This document shows, in pieces, positions 26,210 to 34,125 of a stretch of 34,125 nt of DNA. The position numbers were made by a program, and so were the translations under genes. The stretch is from NCBI GenBank assembly GCA_025923195.1, contig JAICGJ010000046.1, positions 1 to 34,125 on the forward strand, given 5' to 3'. Below the pieces are notes generated by a model, which saw only the letters and a list, made by a program, of their open reading frames with translations, was not told the DNA's origin and ran no database searches. Origin of the DNA: Chryseolinea sp. Lineage in GTDB: Bacteria; Bacteroidota; Bacteroidia; Cytophagales; Cyclobacteriaceae. Numbering within the stretch: the stretch's first letter is position 1; every line of letters begins with the position of its first letter.

Positions 26210-28321
26210 TTATTTCAGTTGTTGTGCTTTATACAGCAAAGTCTGTTGCTTGAGCAGGAAGTTATGGATAGCCTCGGCATCCTCCTCAGTGAGAGAATTA
26301 CTGAAGTTGGCCATACCATTTTCCGATAGAATTCCTTTTAATACAATATCCTTGAACAAAAGATGTTTCGCTTCAGCCATCTTTGACAAATCGGGATGCT
26401 GCGATAAGTGTCGATCGCCAAATTTACCATGGCATATATCGCAGTAGAAATTGTAGAGATAGGCGCCCCTGGCGATCAATTCATCTTTTATTTTCACGGC
26501 AGGTGGTGCCGGCGTTGCAATCGGCTTGCGCTTCGGTGGCAGCGGCGTTTCGCCTCCTCCCAGTTTAAACGCAATTATCCGGCCTCTGTTCTCATACTCA
26601 AATATTACTGCGTCTGACAAATAGCCACTGGTCTCCGCTCCTCCGTAGGCGGCCATCACGGCGACATATTGCTCGCCACCTACACTATACGTTGTAGGAG
26701 CCGCCATAATCCCATTACCGGTAAAAATGGATTTCAATTTTTCTCCGGTCTTTGCGTCATGCACATTAAAATAACCTGTCCTTGTTCCCTGAAACACAAG
26801 CTCGGGGGTCGACATGACACCTCCATCGGGGCCTCCCTCAGGAAATTTCCAGGCCTCCTGTTGGGTAATCGGATTCCATGCGAGCAGGCTTTCCGTCCTT
26901 ATGGTATCTTCTGATTTCTTTACCTGATCAAGGACATGCTTCCTGAACTTATACATCTCGGCGTAGTCGAGATTGGTATTGTCTACATCGGGTAGCCACT
27001 GGTAGGTTTCAAAAGTCTTGAACACTTGTGGCACTGAGCGTTCAGGTATATAAACCAATCCTGTTGTTGGGTTGTAAGACATCGGTTGCCAGACATGACC
27101 GCCGCCCAAAAAAGGAACTACCAATTTTGGTTTGTCTTTATACCATTGCCCTTGCTCTGTTAACACGGGCCTTCCGGTCTTCAGATCAACATGACTCGCC
27201 CAGTTTACCCTCGTATATTTCTCTGCCGAGATGAGTTCTCCGGTAGCTCTATCAAGCACATAAAAAAATCCATTCTTCGGAGCCTGCATCAAAACCTTAC
27301 GCAACTTGCCTTTTATCTCCATATCCGCCAATACGATATTTTGAGTAGCGGTGTAATCCCAAATCTCGGCGGGAGTCGTCTGATAGTACCAAACCAATTT
27401 TCCGTTGTCGGGATTGATGGCAAGTATGGAGGCAAGAAATAAATTATCACCTCCCGAAGGGCTTCTGAACCAAATCGGGTATGGTGCAGCATTCCCTGTG
27501 CCGACATAAAGCAAATTGAGTTCCGGGTCGTATGCTGATTCGCCCCAAACAGTTCCGCCTCCTCCACTTTGCCAATGTGATTTGGTATCCCAAGTTTTTG
27601 CCGCCATTTCCATTTCAGGGCTTTCATATCCGTTTGCCGGATCACCCGGGACTATAAAGAAGCGCCATTTTTCCTCTCCTGTTTTTAAGTCGTATGCAGT
27701 AACATAACCACGGACCCCATACTCGGAACCAGAGTTACCGATCATGACGATGCTACCCGCCACCTGCGGCGGACTAGTTATTGTGTAGGCTTTCGTTCTG
27801 TCTGAGAAGGTGTCTGTCGTCCAAATAACCTTACCGTCTTGCGTATCCAAGCAAACAAGATATCCATCAAGCGTCCCAACATAAACTCTTCCTTCCCAAA
27901 CCGCCAAGCCGCGATTAACTACATCACAGCAAGCTCTGCGTCCATATGATGGATCGACTTTGGGCTTGAATGTCCAAAGCTCTTTTCCAGTCTTGGCGTC
28001 GAGAGCATATACTGCTCCCCACGCCCCAGATGTAAACATGATCCCATCAACTACAATAGGTGTTGCTTCCAACCCCCGGGGTACGTTACCGATATAAGTA
28101 CTTGCATCGTACTCCCACGCATAGCCAAGCTCCGCGACGTTCTCCCGGTTAATTTGATTGAGAGGAGAATAATGCTGCATGTCCTGATTCCCTCCTGTTG
28201 TCAGCCAGTCAGCGGCCTCGCGATTTCTTAAACGATCTTGGTCGATCCATGCGTTAGGTTTTTCGTTTCGACAACCAATTGCGAAAACGAATAGTAATGC
28301 GAAGTACTTATAGTTTTTCAA
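26210..28321 (-). CDS. PQQ-dependent dehydrogenase fused to cytochrome c (lipoprotein)
   Basis: A quinohemoprotein alcohol/polyol dehydrogenase: an eight-bladed PQQ propeller plus a C-terminal cytochrome c. Numbered from TTG 28321 the protein is about 703 residues, and its leader (KNYKYFALLFVFAIGC) has a lipobox Cys. The adjacent-cysteine disulfide typical of PQQ dehydrogenases is in YGRRACCDVVNRG. The calcium-ligand Asn is in VGTGNAAPYPIWF and the catalytic Asp in EIWDYTATQN. The cytochrome domain has CDICHG (CxxCH) with a likely Met ligand in ENGMANF. The frame is open back to ATG 28441, but that stretch reads through a GC-rich intergenic palindrome and would bury the lipobox, so TTG is preferred. 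It oxidises alcohols or sugars in the periplasm, passing electrons to the heme. Confidence 0.93.
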   Translation of the reverse strand: MKNYKYFALLFVFAIGCRNEKPNAWIDQDRLRNREAADWLTTGGNQDMQHYSPLNQINRENVAELGYAWEYDASTYIGNVPRGLEATPIVVDGIMFTSGAWGAVYALDAKTGKELWTFKPKVDPSYGRRACCDVVNRGLAVWEGRVYVGTLDGYLVCLDTQDGKVIWTTDTFSDRTKAYTITSPPQVAGSIVMIGNSGSEYGVRGYVTAYDLKTGEEKWRFFIVPGDPANGYESPEMEMAAKTWDTKSHWQSGGGGTVWGESAYDPELNLLYVGTGNAAPYPIWFRSPSGGDNLFLASILAINPDNGKLVWYYQTTPAEIWDYTATQNIVLADMEIKGKLRKVLMQAPKNGFFYVLDRATGELISAEKYTRVNWASHVDLKTGRPVLTEQGQWYKDKPKLVVPFLGGGHVWQPMSYNPTTGLVYIPERSVPQVFKTFETYQWLPDVDNTNLDYAEMYKFRKHVLDQVKKSEDTIRTESLLAWNPITQQEAWKFPEGGPDGGVMSTPELVFQGTRTGYFNVHDAKTGEKLKSIFTGNGIMAAPTTYSVGGEQYVAVMAAYGGAETSGYLSDAVIFEYENRGRIIAFKLGGGETPLPPKRKPIATPAPPAVKIKDELIARGAYLYNFYCDICHGKFGDRHLSQHPDLSKMAEAKHLLFKDIVLKGILSENGMANFSNSLTEEDAEAIHNFLLKQQTLLYKAQQLK

Positions 28322-28480
28322 AGGTGTAATGTTGAGGTCAGTAAAGATAATAATATTGTACTTCAAGGATGAGATCCAAAAATGAAATGTAGTCGAACAA
28401 TTCCCGGCCCGCCCCTGTTTGCAAGCCGGCGGATAAATCAAAACTCAATTTCTAAGTAGCCACTGTCTCTGGAGAGAAGC

Positions 28481-29344
28481 TTATTCAATTATCGTATCAA
28501 TTTTCTTGAGGATGGCGTCCATTTCCTGCGCATCCTTTTTGATCCTATGAAGGGCGCTAGTCGATGATTTACGTTTATCTTCTATCTCAATAAGATCGAT
28601 CAGGCCCAACACGCGCGCTAGGGAAGCACGAACATGGTGAGAATTGACAAAGGCAAATTCCTTCAAAATTTCTGCTTTTCGTTGCGACTCATTAACCTTT
28701 CCTAAAATCATTTCTTCCAGGTCGTTCCGGAGTATGTTGAGCTCGCCTTGCTGCTGATGAAGCTGGTCGGTCTGTTCCATTAGTTTCTCGGAAGACTTTT
28801 TCAATCGTGAGTTAGTCCTCTCCACAGATTCCCTGAAAGAAAAAAAATTCTCTTTAAGATAATAGGTAATTAAAATCAGTACGATGGTATTGACAAAAAA
28901 ATCGATCTCGCTGGACATTAGAGAATATTTGCTGTTAAAAGCAGAGTATGAATTCAGGACTGTTGTGAAACTGAATAGAACTATGGCGGCACCATAGGCA
29001 AGCAGGGTCATGACCTGAAGAAATCCATGCGAGGTGATAACGATCGCGATCATTACAACCAGCAACAAATACGGCACACCACCGTCCCACCCACCGGCAT
29101 TGTTCCACGTTAGAATGGAGGTGATGAGTATCTGAAAGTAGAATATGATAAAAGCAACTTTAAAGTGCTTCCGGTGTAGATAGTATATTAGGGCCAAAAG
29201 TAACAGATTGAAGGCGCCCAACAGAAGAATAGAGGTCGGCGAATCAATCACGAACTCATGCACAAGTCTGACAAGTCGAAAAATGAATGCTATGATCAAT
29301 CCATAATGGAAAACTCGCTCTTCAAACCGATGAATTATATCCAT
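28481..29344 (-). CDS. Membrane coiled-coil protein with intact HisKA motif, no ATPase domain
   Basis: A 287-residue protein. Residues about 15-165 hold roughly six membrane helices (IIAFIFRLVRLVHEFV, FKVAFIIFYFQILITSIL, VPYLLLVVMIAIVITSHG). Residues about 168-225 are coiled coil (SRLKKSSEKLMEQTDQLHQQ). The end is a histidine-kinase dimerization motif with a phosphoacceptor, H236 (FAFVNSHHVRASLARVLGLI), and a second HisKA helix (EMDAILKKIDTIIE). The protein then stops, and no ATP-binding (N, G1, G2) motifs follow in any frame before the PQQ gene. Such a protein could be a phosphotransfer or dimer partner only. It begins one base after the stop of the sister gene and is probably co-translated with it. 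Confidence 0.88.
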   Translation of the reverse strand: MDIIHRFEERVFHYGLIIAFIFRLVRLVHEFVIDSPTSILLLGAFNLLLLALIYYLHRKHFKVAFIIFYFQILITSILTWNNAGGWDGGVPYLLLVVMIAIVITSHGFLQVMTLLAYGAAIVLFSFTTVLNSYSAFNSKYSLMSSEIDFFVNTIVLILITYYLKENFFSFRESVERTNSRLKKSSEKLMEQTDQLHQQQGELNILRNDLEEMILGKVNESQRKAEILKEFAFVNSHHVRASLARVLGLIDLIEIEDKRKSSTSALHRIKKDAQEMDAILKKIDTIIE

Positions 29345-29345
29345 G

Positions 29346-30251
29346 CTAGTTGTCGGTACGTTGATGTCGCTTTAGTTCGCTTTTGAGATTCTTAACCACA
29401 ACCGTGAGCTCGTCTACCTGCTCTTTTAGTTTACCTTCCAAAGCACCGTTGTCGCTGAGATCTGCAACACACTTTCTAATTCTTTTAAGGGGTATCTGTA
29501 GCGATTCAGTCGATAGCCAAATGTAATCTTTCATGGCTCTGTTTTGGCGATCGATCTCATTTGAGTGATTCTTAATTTCCTCCTCAAGCCTTCCGTTTAC
29601 TTTTTGAAGAAACTGTTTCTGATCTTTGAGTTCTTTCTGCTGCTGTCTGATTGTTTCCACCTGTCCGCTTAATTTTACACGAAGCTCCATGACGCGGCTG
29701 CTTTCCCTTACAAGTGCATTTTTAAAATAGAGAATTATAAGCAGGAGAGTTAGCAGTGTTGTAAGGTAGGTGTCGAGGCTTGTAGAATTATATTTGAAGA
29801 AGCTCTGCGTTAGCCATCCTTCATACCGCAGATCCAGGTTGGCTGCCACGATCAGCAGCACATACAAGATCATCAGAAAAACCAATTGTTTCCTGCTGTA
29901 GGCAAGCACAAAGATAACGCCCAGTCCCATGATGTTATACTCGGTCGCTCCGAGCAAACCACCGAATTGTACGTAACTAAAAATTAAAAGAACGAGCAGG
30001 ATTATTCCTATAATAAGCGGAATACTTCGAATCTTGCGTTTGTAAATCAAGAAGCACAAGCTGCAGAAAACGAGCAGGATCAGGACATCAATTATTAACC
30101 CCGTTGAATTGGTCCTGTTGATTATATCCTGCACAACTGATTTTAGCGTCCGGATTCCTGCAATAGCCGAAACGACAAACCAAACCTGTAATTCGAATGG
30201 TCTGGTCTGCAAGTCCTTGAAGAAAGAGGGCGTCTTGGAATTACTTTTCAA
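29346..30251 (-). CDS. Membrane coiled-coil protein with degenerate HisKA-like end (pseudokinase partner)
   Basis: A 301-residue protein with the same build as its neighbour. About six helices (residues about 20-180; LIIDVLILLVFCSLCFLIY, SIPLIIGIILLVLLIFSYVQ, LTTLLTLLLIILYFKNAL) lead to a coiled coil (about 190-235; QVETIRQQQKELKDQKQFLQ). A HisKA-like segment follows, YIWLSTESLQIPLKRIRKC. Aligned to SxSHDLSAPLKS, the phosphoacceptor His is replaced by E249. A second helix ends the protein, and no ATPase domain is present. The start is TTG 30251: the upstream frame is closed by TAG and there is no nearby ATG. A TATCTTTG box lies 26 bases before it. It is the first of a two-gene unit with a single base (C) between the stop and the next ATG. 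Confidence 0.85.
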   Translation of the reverse strand: MKSNSKTPSFFKDLQTRPFELQVWFVVSAIAGIRTLKSVVQDIINRTNSTGLIIDVLILLVFCSLCFLIYKRKIRSIPLIIGIILLVLLIFSYVQFGGLLGATEYNIMGLGVIFVLAYSRKQLVFLMILYVLLIVAANLDLRYEGWLTQSFFKYNSTSLDTYLTTLLTLLLIILYFKNALVRESSRVMELRVKLSGQVETIRQQQKELKDQKQFLQKVNGRLEEEIKNHSNEIDRQNRAMKDYIWLSTESLQIPLKRIRKCVADLSDNGALEGKLKEQVDELTVVVKNLKSELKRHQRTDN

Positions 30252-30276
30252 CAGAGCGGATATTGATATAGCAGGG

Positions 30277-30284
30277 CAAAGATA
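30277..30284 (-). promoter_or_regulatory. -7 element of the kinase-like pair
   Basis: TATCTTTG on the minus strand matches TAnnTTTG exactly. Transcription would begin some 20 bases before TTG 30251, which supports that start. No TTTG -33 box is obvious. Confidence 0.5.
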
Positions 30285-30463
30285 CTAATATCTTTTCATT
30301 TTTGTCCTTTTGCTTAGGCCAGCGGTTGCCAATTCAAATGAATTGCTTTTTCTCCCGGTACGAGTAACCCAGCAGCGCTAGCCGACTGCAAGATATCATT
30401 TGCGTTCCAGCTGAAAAAATTTAAACCTCTTAAGTAGGGTCTGCTGAAAATGTTGAAATAATT

Positions 30464-30627
30464 AACCTTATTACCTTAGTAGCTAAGGCATATTAGCTTA
30501 TGCTCTACCTTATTACCTTATTGATCTGGGTGAAATCGATAATTAATGCTGATGGATTGCAGTCTCTATCCTAAGGGTAATAAGGTTGATTCATGAATAT
30601 TCTTCATGCTGCTAAGGTAATAAGGTT
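30464..30627. repeat. Symmetric nested inverted repeat (MITE-like or regulatory)
   Basis: The ends are 20-bp inverted repeats, AACCTTATTACCTTAGTAGC (30464-30483) and its near-complement (30608-30627), 19/20. Inside lie two more copies of the CCTTATTACC word, so it occurs twice in each orientation: 30466-30475 and 30508-30517 plus; 30576-30585 and 30616-30625 minus. The spacings are 42 and 40 bp. It lies in the 886-base gap 30252-31137; most of that gap otherwise shows only an AT-rich sequence and the remnant at 30612-30803. Confidence 0.75.
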
Positions 30628-30803
30628 TTTAAGTGCAAGATATTTAAGGTTGTACCCTCTTTTTCTTTATTCCGAGCGACCTTGTCCAGGGGTGTCGGTG
30701 CAATAATTTTGAATTCGTTTGAAAGTTCGGGGATGCATTTTTCGAAACTTTGATGCTTGCCATGGCGCCTTGAAGTAATATTAATGGCATTCCTTTCACA
30801 TTG
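30612..30803 (-). pseudogene. Coding-like remnant, unrecognised
   Basis: A 63-codon minus-strand frame between TAG (30804-30806) and TAG (30612-30614) has protein-like content: INITSRRHGKHQSFEKCIPE, then LSNEFKIIAPTPLDKVARNK. It lacks a start codon and ends within the right arm of the nested inverted repeat. It is probably the 3' end of a decayed gene, possibly cut by that element. A different-frame small protein (30644-30832) has no such texture and I leave it out. Confidence 0.28.
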
Positions 30804-31137
30804 CTATTAATGATTACTACATGAATTATCAAGGCAGATTAGACAATGGTCATATCAACTGTTGGTGAATAAAAGTACGTGTTGAAGATTTCATAACAAA
30901 AATAAATATAGACATGATTTATCGAAACCAGCACGATCGATATCTATGTTTTAGCTATAGCTTATGATGTAACATTACTGGTATGTAAAACGTGTGAACA
31001 AAAAGAATTCCTAAACTATGGTTACGATTATTACTATTTGACAACTTAAGAGGGCCGTCTCTAATATTCCCTTTACATAACCTTTCAAGTTCGCATTTCA
31101 TCCTCGACTGAAAACTTGAAACGGCCCATCAGAAAGC

Positions 31138-31971
31138 TTACAATTTCGCGGAAACTACAGCTTGTTTACGAAGCTCAGGCACATGCTTATAAACGGCATC
31201 ACCGTGCCAGTCTTCAAAGTACTTATCAATTTTCGCAAGAAATTCTTTGCGCTTGGCTTCATCTGGCCAAAATGCCTTTTCCAATTTTTCATTTTCTTCC
31301 ACGGATTTCTCCATATCCGAAATAGAACTGAATACATAGGCCTCTATGTAGTCGCGACTATCGGCACCCCATAGGTGTCGCGAGGGATAATAACCTTTCA
31401 CAAAGCTGTTTTTCAAGGTCACATTTTGATTGTACTCGTTCATCAGTTTAGTAAAGTCTTCTGCCTTACCATCTGTGGGATAAGCCCTCCGGCCAGTCCG
31501 CACATAGTAGATGTGTTCAGTTGTCGCCGTGAATAGTTTGGCGTTAGGCAAGATTGACCGGATCTCGTCGGAATGTTCGCTCGTGTAGTAGGACCTTTGC
31601 TTGTCAAAGAAAGCTTTTCGTTGTGCTTCATCAGGCCAGGCGGCTTTGGCAAGCTCCTCATTCTTTAGCTCCGCTTTTTCCAGGTCAGCCCAGGTACGAT
31701 AGGAGGTCGTAAACAGCACTTCAGAATTGTCATTCGTGTAATAGTGCACTAACACGTTGGTGCCCACGATCAGATCATTTTTTTGAGTGACCTTGTCAAA
31801 GTATTCCTTTTCGTGGGCTTTCCATTGGTCGACGGTAAATTCTGTATTTGGATTAAAGTGCACCCGTGTGATGACAAGGAATTGGGGATCATTCTGGGCC
31901 CACACCAATGATGGCAAAAATGCCAGGCATAGCATTACGCTCGTAACGCCGAGAGATTTTCTAATAAACAT
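31138..31971 (-). CDS. Exported protein with a tandemly duplicated domain
   Basis: A 277-residue protein with a signal peptide (ends LPSLVWAQ). It contains two similar halves of about 120 residues. Both halves share an aromatic/charged motif: KAAWPDEAQRKAFFDKQRSY in the first and KAFWPDEAKRKEFLAKIDKY in the second, each preceded by an E-rich helix. The fold may be a duplicated dimeric alpha+beta barrel, as in NIPSNAP- or EthD-like proteins, but this is inference. No catalytic residue can be picked out. ATG 31971 is clear. It stands alone, with 886 bases downstream before the kinase-like pair. Confidence 0.8.
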   Translation of the reverse strand: MFIRKSLGVTSVMLCLAFLPSLVWAQNDPQFLVITRVHFNPNTEFTVDQWKAHEKEYFDKVTQKNDLIVGTNVLVHYYTNDNSEVLFTTSYRTWADLEKAELKNEELAKAAWPDEAQRKAFFDKQRSYYTSEHSDEIRSILPNAKLFTATTEHIYYVRTGRRAYPTDGKAEDFTKLMNEYNQNVTLKNSFVKGYYPSRHLWGADSRDYIEAYVFSSISDMEKSVEENEKLEKAFWPDEAKRKEFLAKIDKYFEDWHGDAVYKHVPELRKQAVVSAKL

Positions 31972-32118
31972 GGATGATAAGTTTAGGTTTTATGAAAGGT
32001 TAGTCCTATCAAGGTAAGTAATTAAATGGAGCATTTACTTTTTATTCTCAGGAAAACTGTATTTGCTTCAATCTGCCGTTTATTAGTGGATCTCCTGCTC
32101 AGATCATGACAAAACCAG

Positions 32119-32913
32119 TTAACCGGGATAACAAAATGAAGGCTTGGACCAGATTGATTTCATACATTTTCGATACGCAATAAGATTATATTCTCTGCAC
32201 TTCTTGAGCAGATTCATGAATTTGCTTTTGATATCATTGGCTACGACACCGCCATGGTAACAATAAAGCTTCCCAATATAGAGCGCTGAAATCTTCTTCA
32301 CGGACTCGATAGCCTGATTTAAATCCAGGGCGAACTGGGGATTAGCTATTTCTAATTCACCATTTTCAACGACCACCGCGTCATTGGCAATAAGAAGTTT
32401 CTCGGTTGGAAAGTAAATGGAAATATGACCCGGCGTGTGGCCAAGCGTATTTACAATTTTGAGATTTTTTTGAAGGCGGTGTCAAATTCAAACGTCTCAT
32501 CAACGGGAACACGTTTGATCGCTTTCAATTCGTTTTGAAACTGTTTCCCCCATTCTTTATTTTCCGGTGGAAGCAAATCAAACAAATCCTCCTCCTGCTT
32601 TAATCGCAGTGATTTTGATTGGCCTGAAATGTAAGGTGCCTCGATCTTCGAGGCATAAACTTTGGCTGAGGGATTGATTGCTTTTATTTCATGTAACCCA
32701 CCGACATGGTCAATGTCATCATGTGAAATAATTATTCCGGTCAACTGGCCGATGTCAATATTATGTTTATGGAGTTCCGTTGATATGGCCTCTAACGAGC
32801 CCGCATAGCCACTCAATCAGCAATATTTCACTATCGAATCGAACTAGGCTAGGACAGAGCGTAATACTTTGCCCTGAGTAAATTACTTCAATTCGCAGAT
32901 TCAGGATATCCAT
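32119..32913 (-). pseudogene. Metallo-beta-lactamase-fold hydrolase, frameshifted
   Basis: Three frame segments join into one MBL-fold protein. Segment 1 starts at ATG 32913 (MDILNLRIEVIYSGQSIT, then VRFDSEILLI). Segment 2 (32816-32451) carries GYAGSLEAISTEL and the metal motif IIISHDDIDHVGG, an HxDxDH variant. Segment 3 ends at 32119 and continues NTLGHTPGHISIYFPTEKL. The first break is near 32812-32815 (a +1 or -2 shift). The second is one base missing in the seven-base A-run at 32465-32471. The first and last segments share a frame. It is decayed or carries read errors. Substrate unknown. Confidence 0.82.
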
Positions 32914-33009
32914 TGAATAATCTTAGTGCTGCGTACGGATTCATGTGCCAGTAACCCTAGGACACGGACCCGCCGGGAGAATGTTGAAATTCCTTTCTAA
33001 AAACCTCCG

Positions 33010-33090
33010 TTAAGAGTCTCCTTCAATCTCATCGAGATGGTCTTCGCGGCAAAACCAGCGAAGAAACTGGAGCGCTCTTTTTGAAGGCAT
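33010..33090 (-). pseudogene. N-terminal remnant of a permease with prefix domain
   Basis: ATG 33090 gives 26 codons ending EDHLDEIEGDS, then TAA. The piece LQFLRWFCREDHLDEIEGD matches the start of the 'permease prefix domain' seen in Bacteroidota FtsX-type permeases, which normally continues through a helix into the MacB core. Here it stops, and nothing homologous follows. It starts 8 bases after the stop of the permease to its right, the spacing of tandem permease genes. A deleted second permease copy is the simplest reading. Confidence 0.6.
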
Positions 33091-33098
33091 GTCTTTCA

Positions 33099-34125
33099 TT
33101 ATTCAGATTTTAAGCTATTCACAGGATTCATCAACGCCGCTTTGATGGCCTGAAAACTCACAGTCAATAAACTTAGGATCAACGCACCGATCACCGTAGC
33201 TAGCAATAACCACCACGAAATTTCAATTCGGTACTGGTATCTCTGCAGCCAGCTATTCATAAAATAATATGCAATGGGAATAGCAATGAAACAAGATATC
33301 ATTACCAGCATAACGAAGTCTTTGGATAACATTTGCCAGAGATCAGAAACTGAGGCGCCTAAGACTTTACGAATGCCTATTTCCTTAGTACGTTGTTCTG
33401 CCACGAATGAAGCAAGACCAAATAATCCAAGACAACTGATAACAATCGCGAGTACGGCCAGAACCGATGCCAACGTTCCAATACGTTCTTCAATTTTAAA
33501 TTTTGCAGCATAAGCATCGCTTGCAAATCTGTAGTCAAAGGGCGCGGAGGGAATGATTCTCTTGAATACACTTTCAATTACACCTAGCGAATTATAGGTG
33601 TTTGTTTGGGTATCAATCTTTACGAGGACCCATCCCTTGTACCCCTGAAGAAAAAAAATCATTGGCTTGGAAGGCTCAAAGGGTGAACTCATTACCATAT
33701 CCTTTACCACACCTATGATTGTGAAGTCTCCTCCATCAAAAAATTCAGTATCCCATTTTACTATGCTGCCGACAGGGTTTTTCAAACCCATGTATTTTAC
33801 AGCTGTTTCATTGACGATGAATGCCATGGAATCACTCATTATCTCTTTTGAAAAATCGCGCCCCTCAACGAATTGCCAGCCAACAGTTTTTCCATAGTCA
33901 GGACTCACAGAAATGGTACCAAAGCTCTCCTGTAAATCCGTGTCCTTCCCTTCCCAATCAAAACCGGCATTAAATCCCCATATGCTGGTAACCGCACTTG
34001 CGGATTCAGCCACCGCTGACACCGTTCCGGAATTTTTCAATTCAGTGCTCAACACATTTGATTTACCCTCGAACTCCGGGGACGTCTTTCTAATCATGAC
34101 CAACCCATCACGCGAATAGCCTACT
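33099..34125 (-). CDS. FtsX/MacB-type ABC transporter permease, C-terminal part
   Basis: This frame is open to the window's right edge, so only the C-terminal part (about 341 residues) is visible; it is not a complete gene starting at 34103. It shows the end of a MacB periplasmic core (YMGLKNPVGSIVKWDTEFFD, then GDFTIIGVVKDMVMSS) and the final FtsX helix group. That group includes the conserved EQRTKEIGIRKVLGASVSDL and the closing SFQAIKAALMNPVNSLKSE. No ATPase gene is in view. The same family occurs at 15630-18020. The prefix-domain remnant lies just downstream. Confidence 0.9.
   Translation of the reverse strand, partial: VGYSRDGLVMIRKTSPEFEGKSNVLSTELKNSGTVSAVAESASAVTSIWGFNAGFDWEGKDTDLQESFGTISVSPDYGKTVGWQFVEGRDFSKEIMSDSMAFIVNETAVKYMGLKNPVGSIVKWDTEFFDGGDFTIIGVVKDMVMSSPFEPSKPMIFFLQGYKGWVLVKIDTQTNTYNSLGVIESVFKRIIPSAPFDYRFASDAYAAKFKIEERIGTLASVLAVLAIVISCLGLFGLASFVAEQRTKEIGIRKVLGASVSDLWQMLSKDFVMLVMISCFIAIPIAYYFMNSWLQRYQYRIEISWWLLLATVIGALILSLLTVSFQAIKAALMNPVNSLKSE

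Noticed and set aside
28404-28432. N-terminal extension of the PQQ dehydrogenase from ATG 28441
   Set aside because: It would translate a GC-rich palindrome-like intergenic stretch and place the lipobox about 57 residues in.
30644-30832. A 62-residue small protein
   Set aside because: No signal, motif or ribosome-site support. The alternative frame over the same bases has better protein texture, so this is likely a shadow.

Overview
The window looks like a chromosome segment of a free-living Bacteroidota bacterium, most likely a Cytophagales/Chryseolinea-like soil or freshwater species. This is inferred, not searched. The evidence is a CarboxypepD_reg-plug TonB receptor, ATPase-less FtsX/MacB permeases, a Reg_prop/Y_Y_Y sensor kinase, TAnnTTTG-type -7 boxes, moderate GC and several plausible TTG starts. 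I see no rRNA, tRNA, CRISPR array, prophage or intact insertion sequence.

Left part (1-8.1 kb, all minus strand): an AhpD-like protein and a TonB-dependent receptor form an operon that runs into a further gene cut by the window edge. Next come a coding-like remnant, a small exported protein, an MFS transporter, and prfB (release factor 2) with an intact programmed +1 frameshift site upstream of the MFS gene. A small exported protein follows.

Centre (8.4-20 kb): a large periplasmic-propeller histidine kinase, a membrane protein and a Nudix-type regulator with a degenerate Nudix box. The regulator has twin TGTGT-N7-ACACA sites upstream. A repeat-rich gap holds two copies of a 90-bp sequence, each part of a long imperfect hairpin. 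Then come a DinB-like protein, a GNAT, an orphan FtsX-type permease and a MASE1-like histidine kinase. The two kinases have nearly the same phosphoacceptor motif, and no response regulator is encoded in the window.

Right part (19.8-34.1 kb, minus strand): a GNAT/RibD-type reductase/SnoaL-like cluster, a serine beta-lactamase-like lipoprotein, and an AraC-family regulator downstream of a small membrane protein. That membrane protein's promoter carries an AraC-style direct repeat with a 21-bp period. Then come an MDR oxidoreductase, a GNAT and a PQQ dehydrogenase fused to cytochrome c. A translationally coupled pair of membrane/coiled-coil proteins follows; they resemble histidine kinases whose catalytic ATPase domain is missing. 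Beyond them are an intergenic nested inverted repeat, a tandemly duplicated exported protein, a frameshifted metallo-beta-lactamase-fold gene, a 26-codon remnant of a permease prefix domain, and the 3' part of an FtsX-type permease running off the edge.

The most notable items are the ATPase-less kinase pair (28481-30251), the two regulator/operator pairs (13.6 kb and 24.6 kb), the symmetric 164-bp nested inverted repeat (30464-30627) and the intact prfB frameshift cassette.
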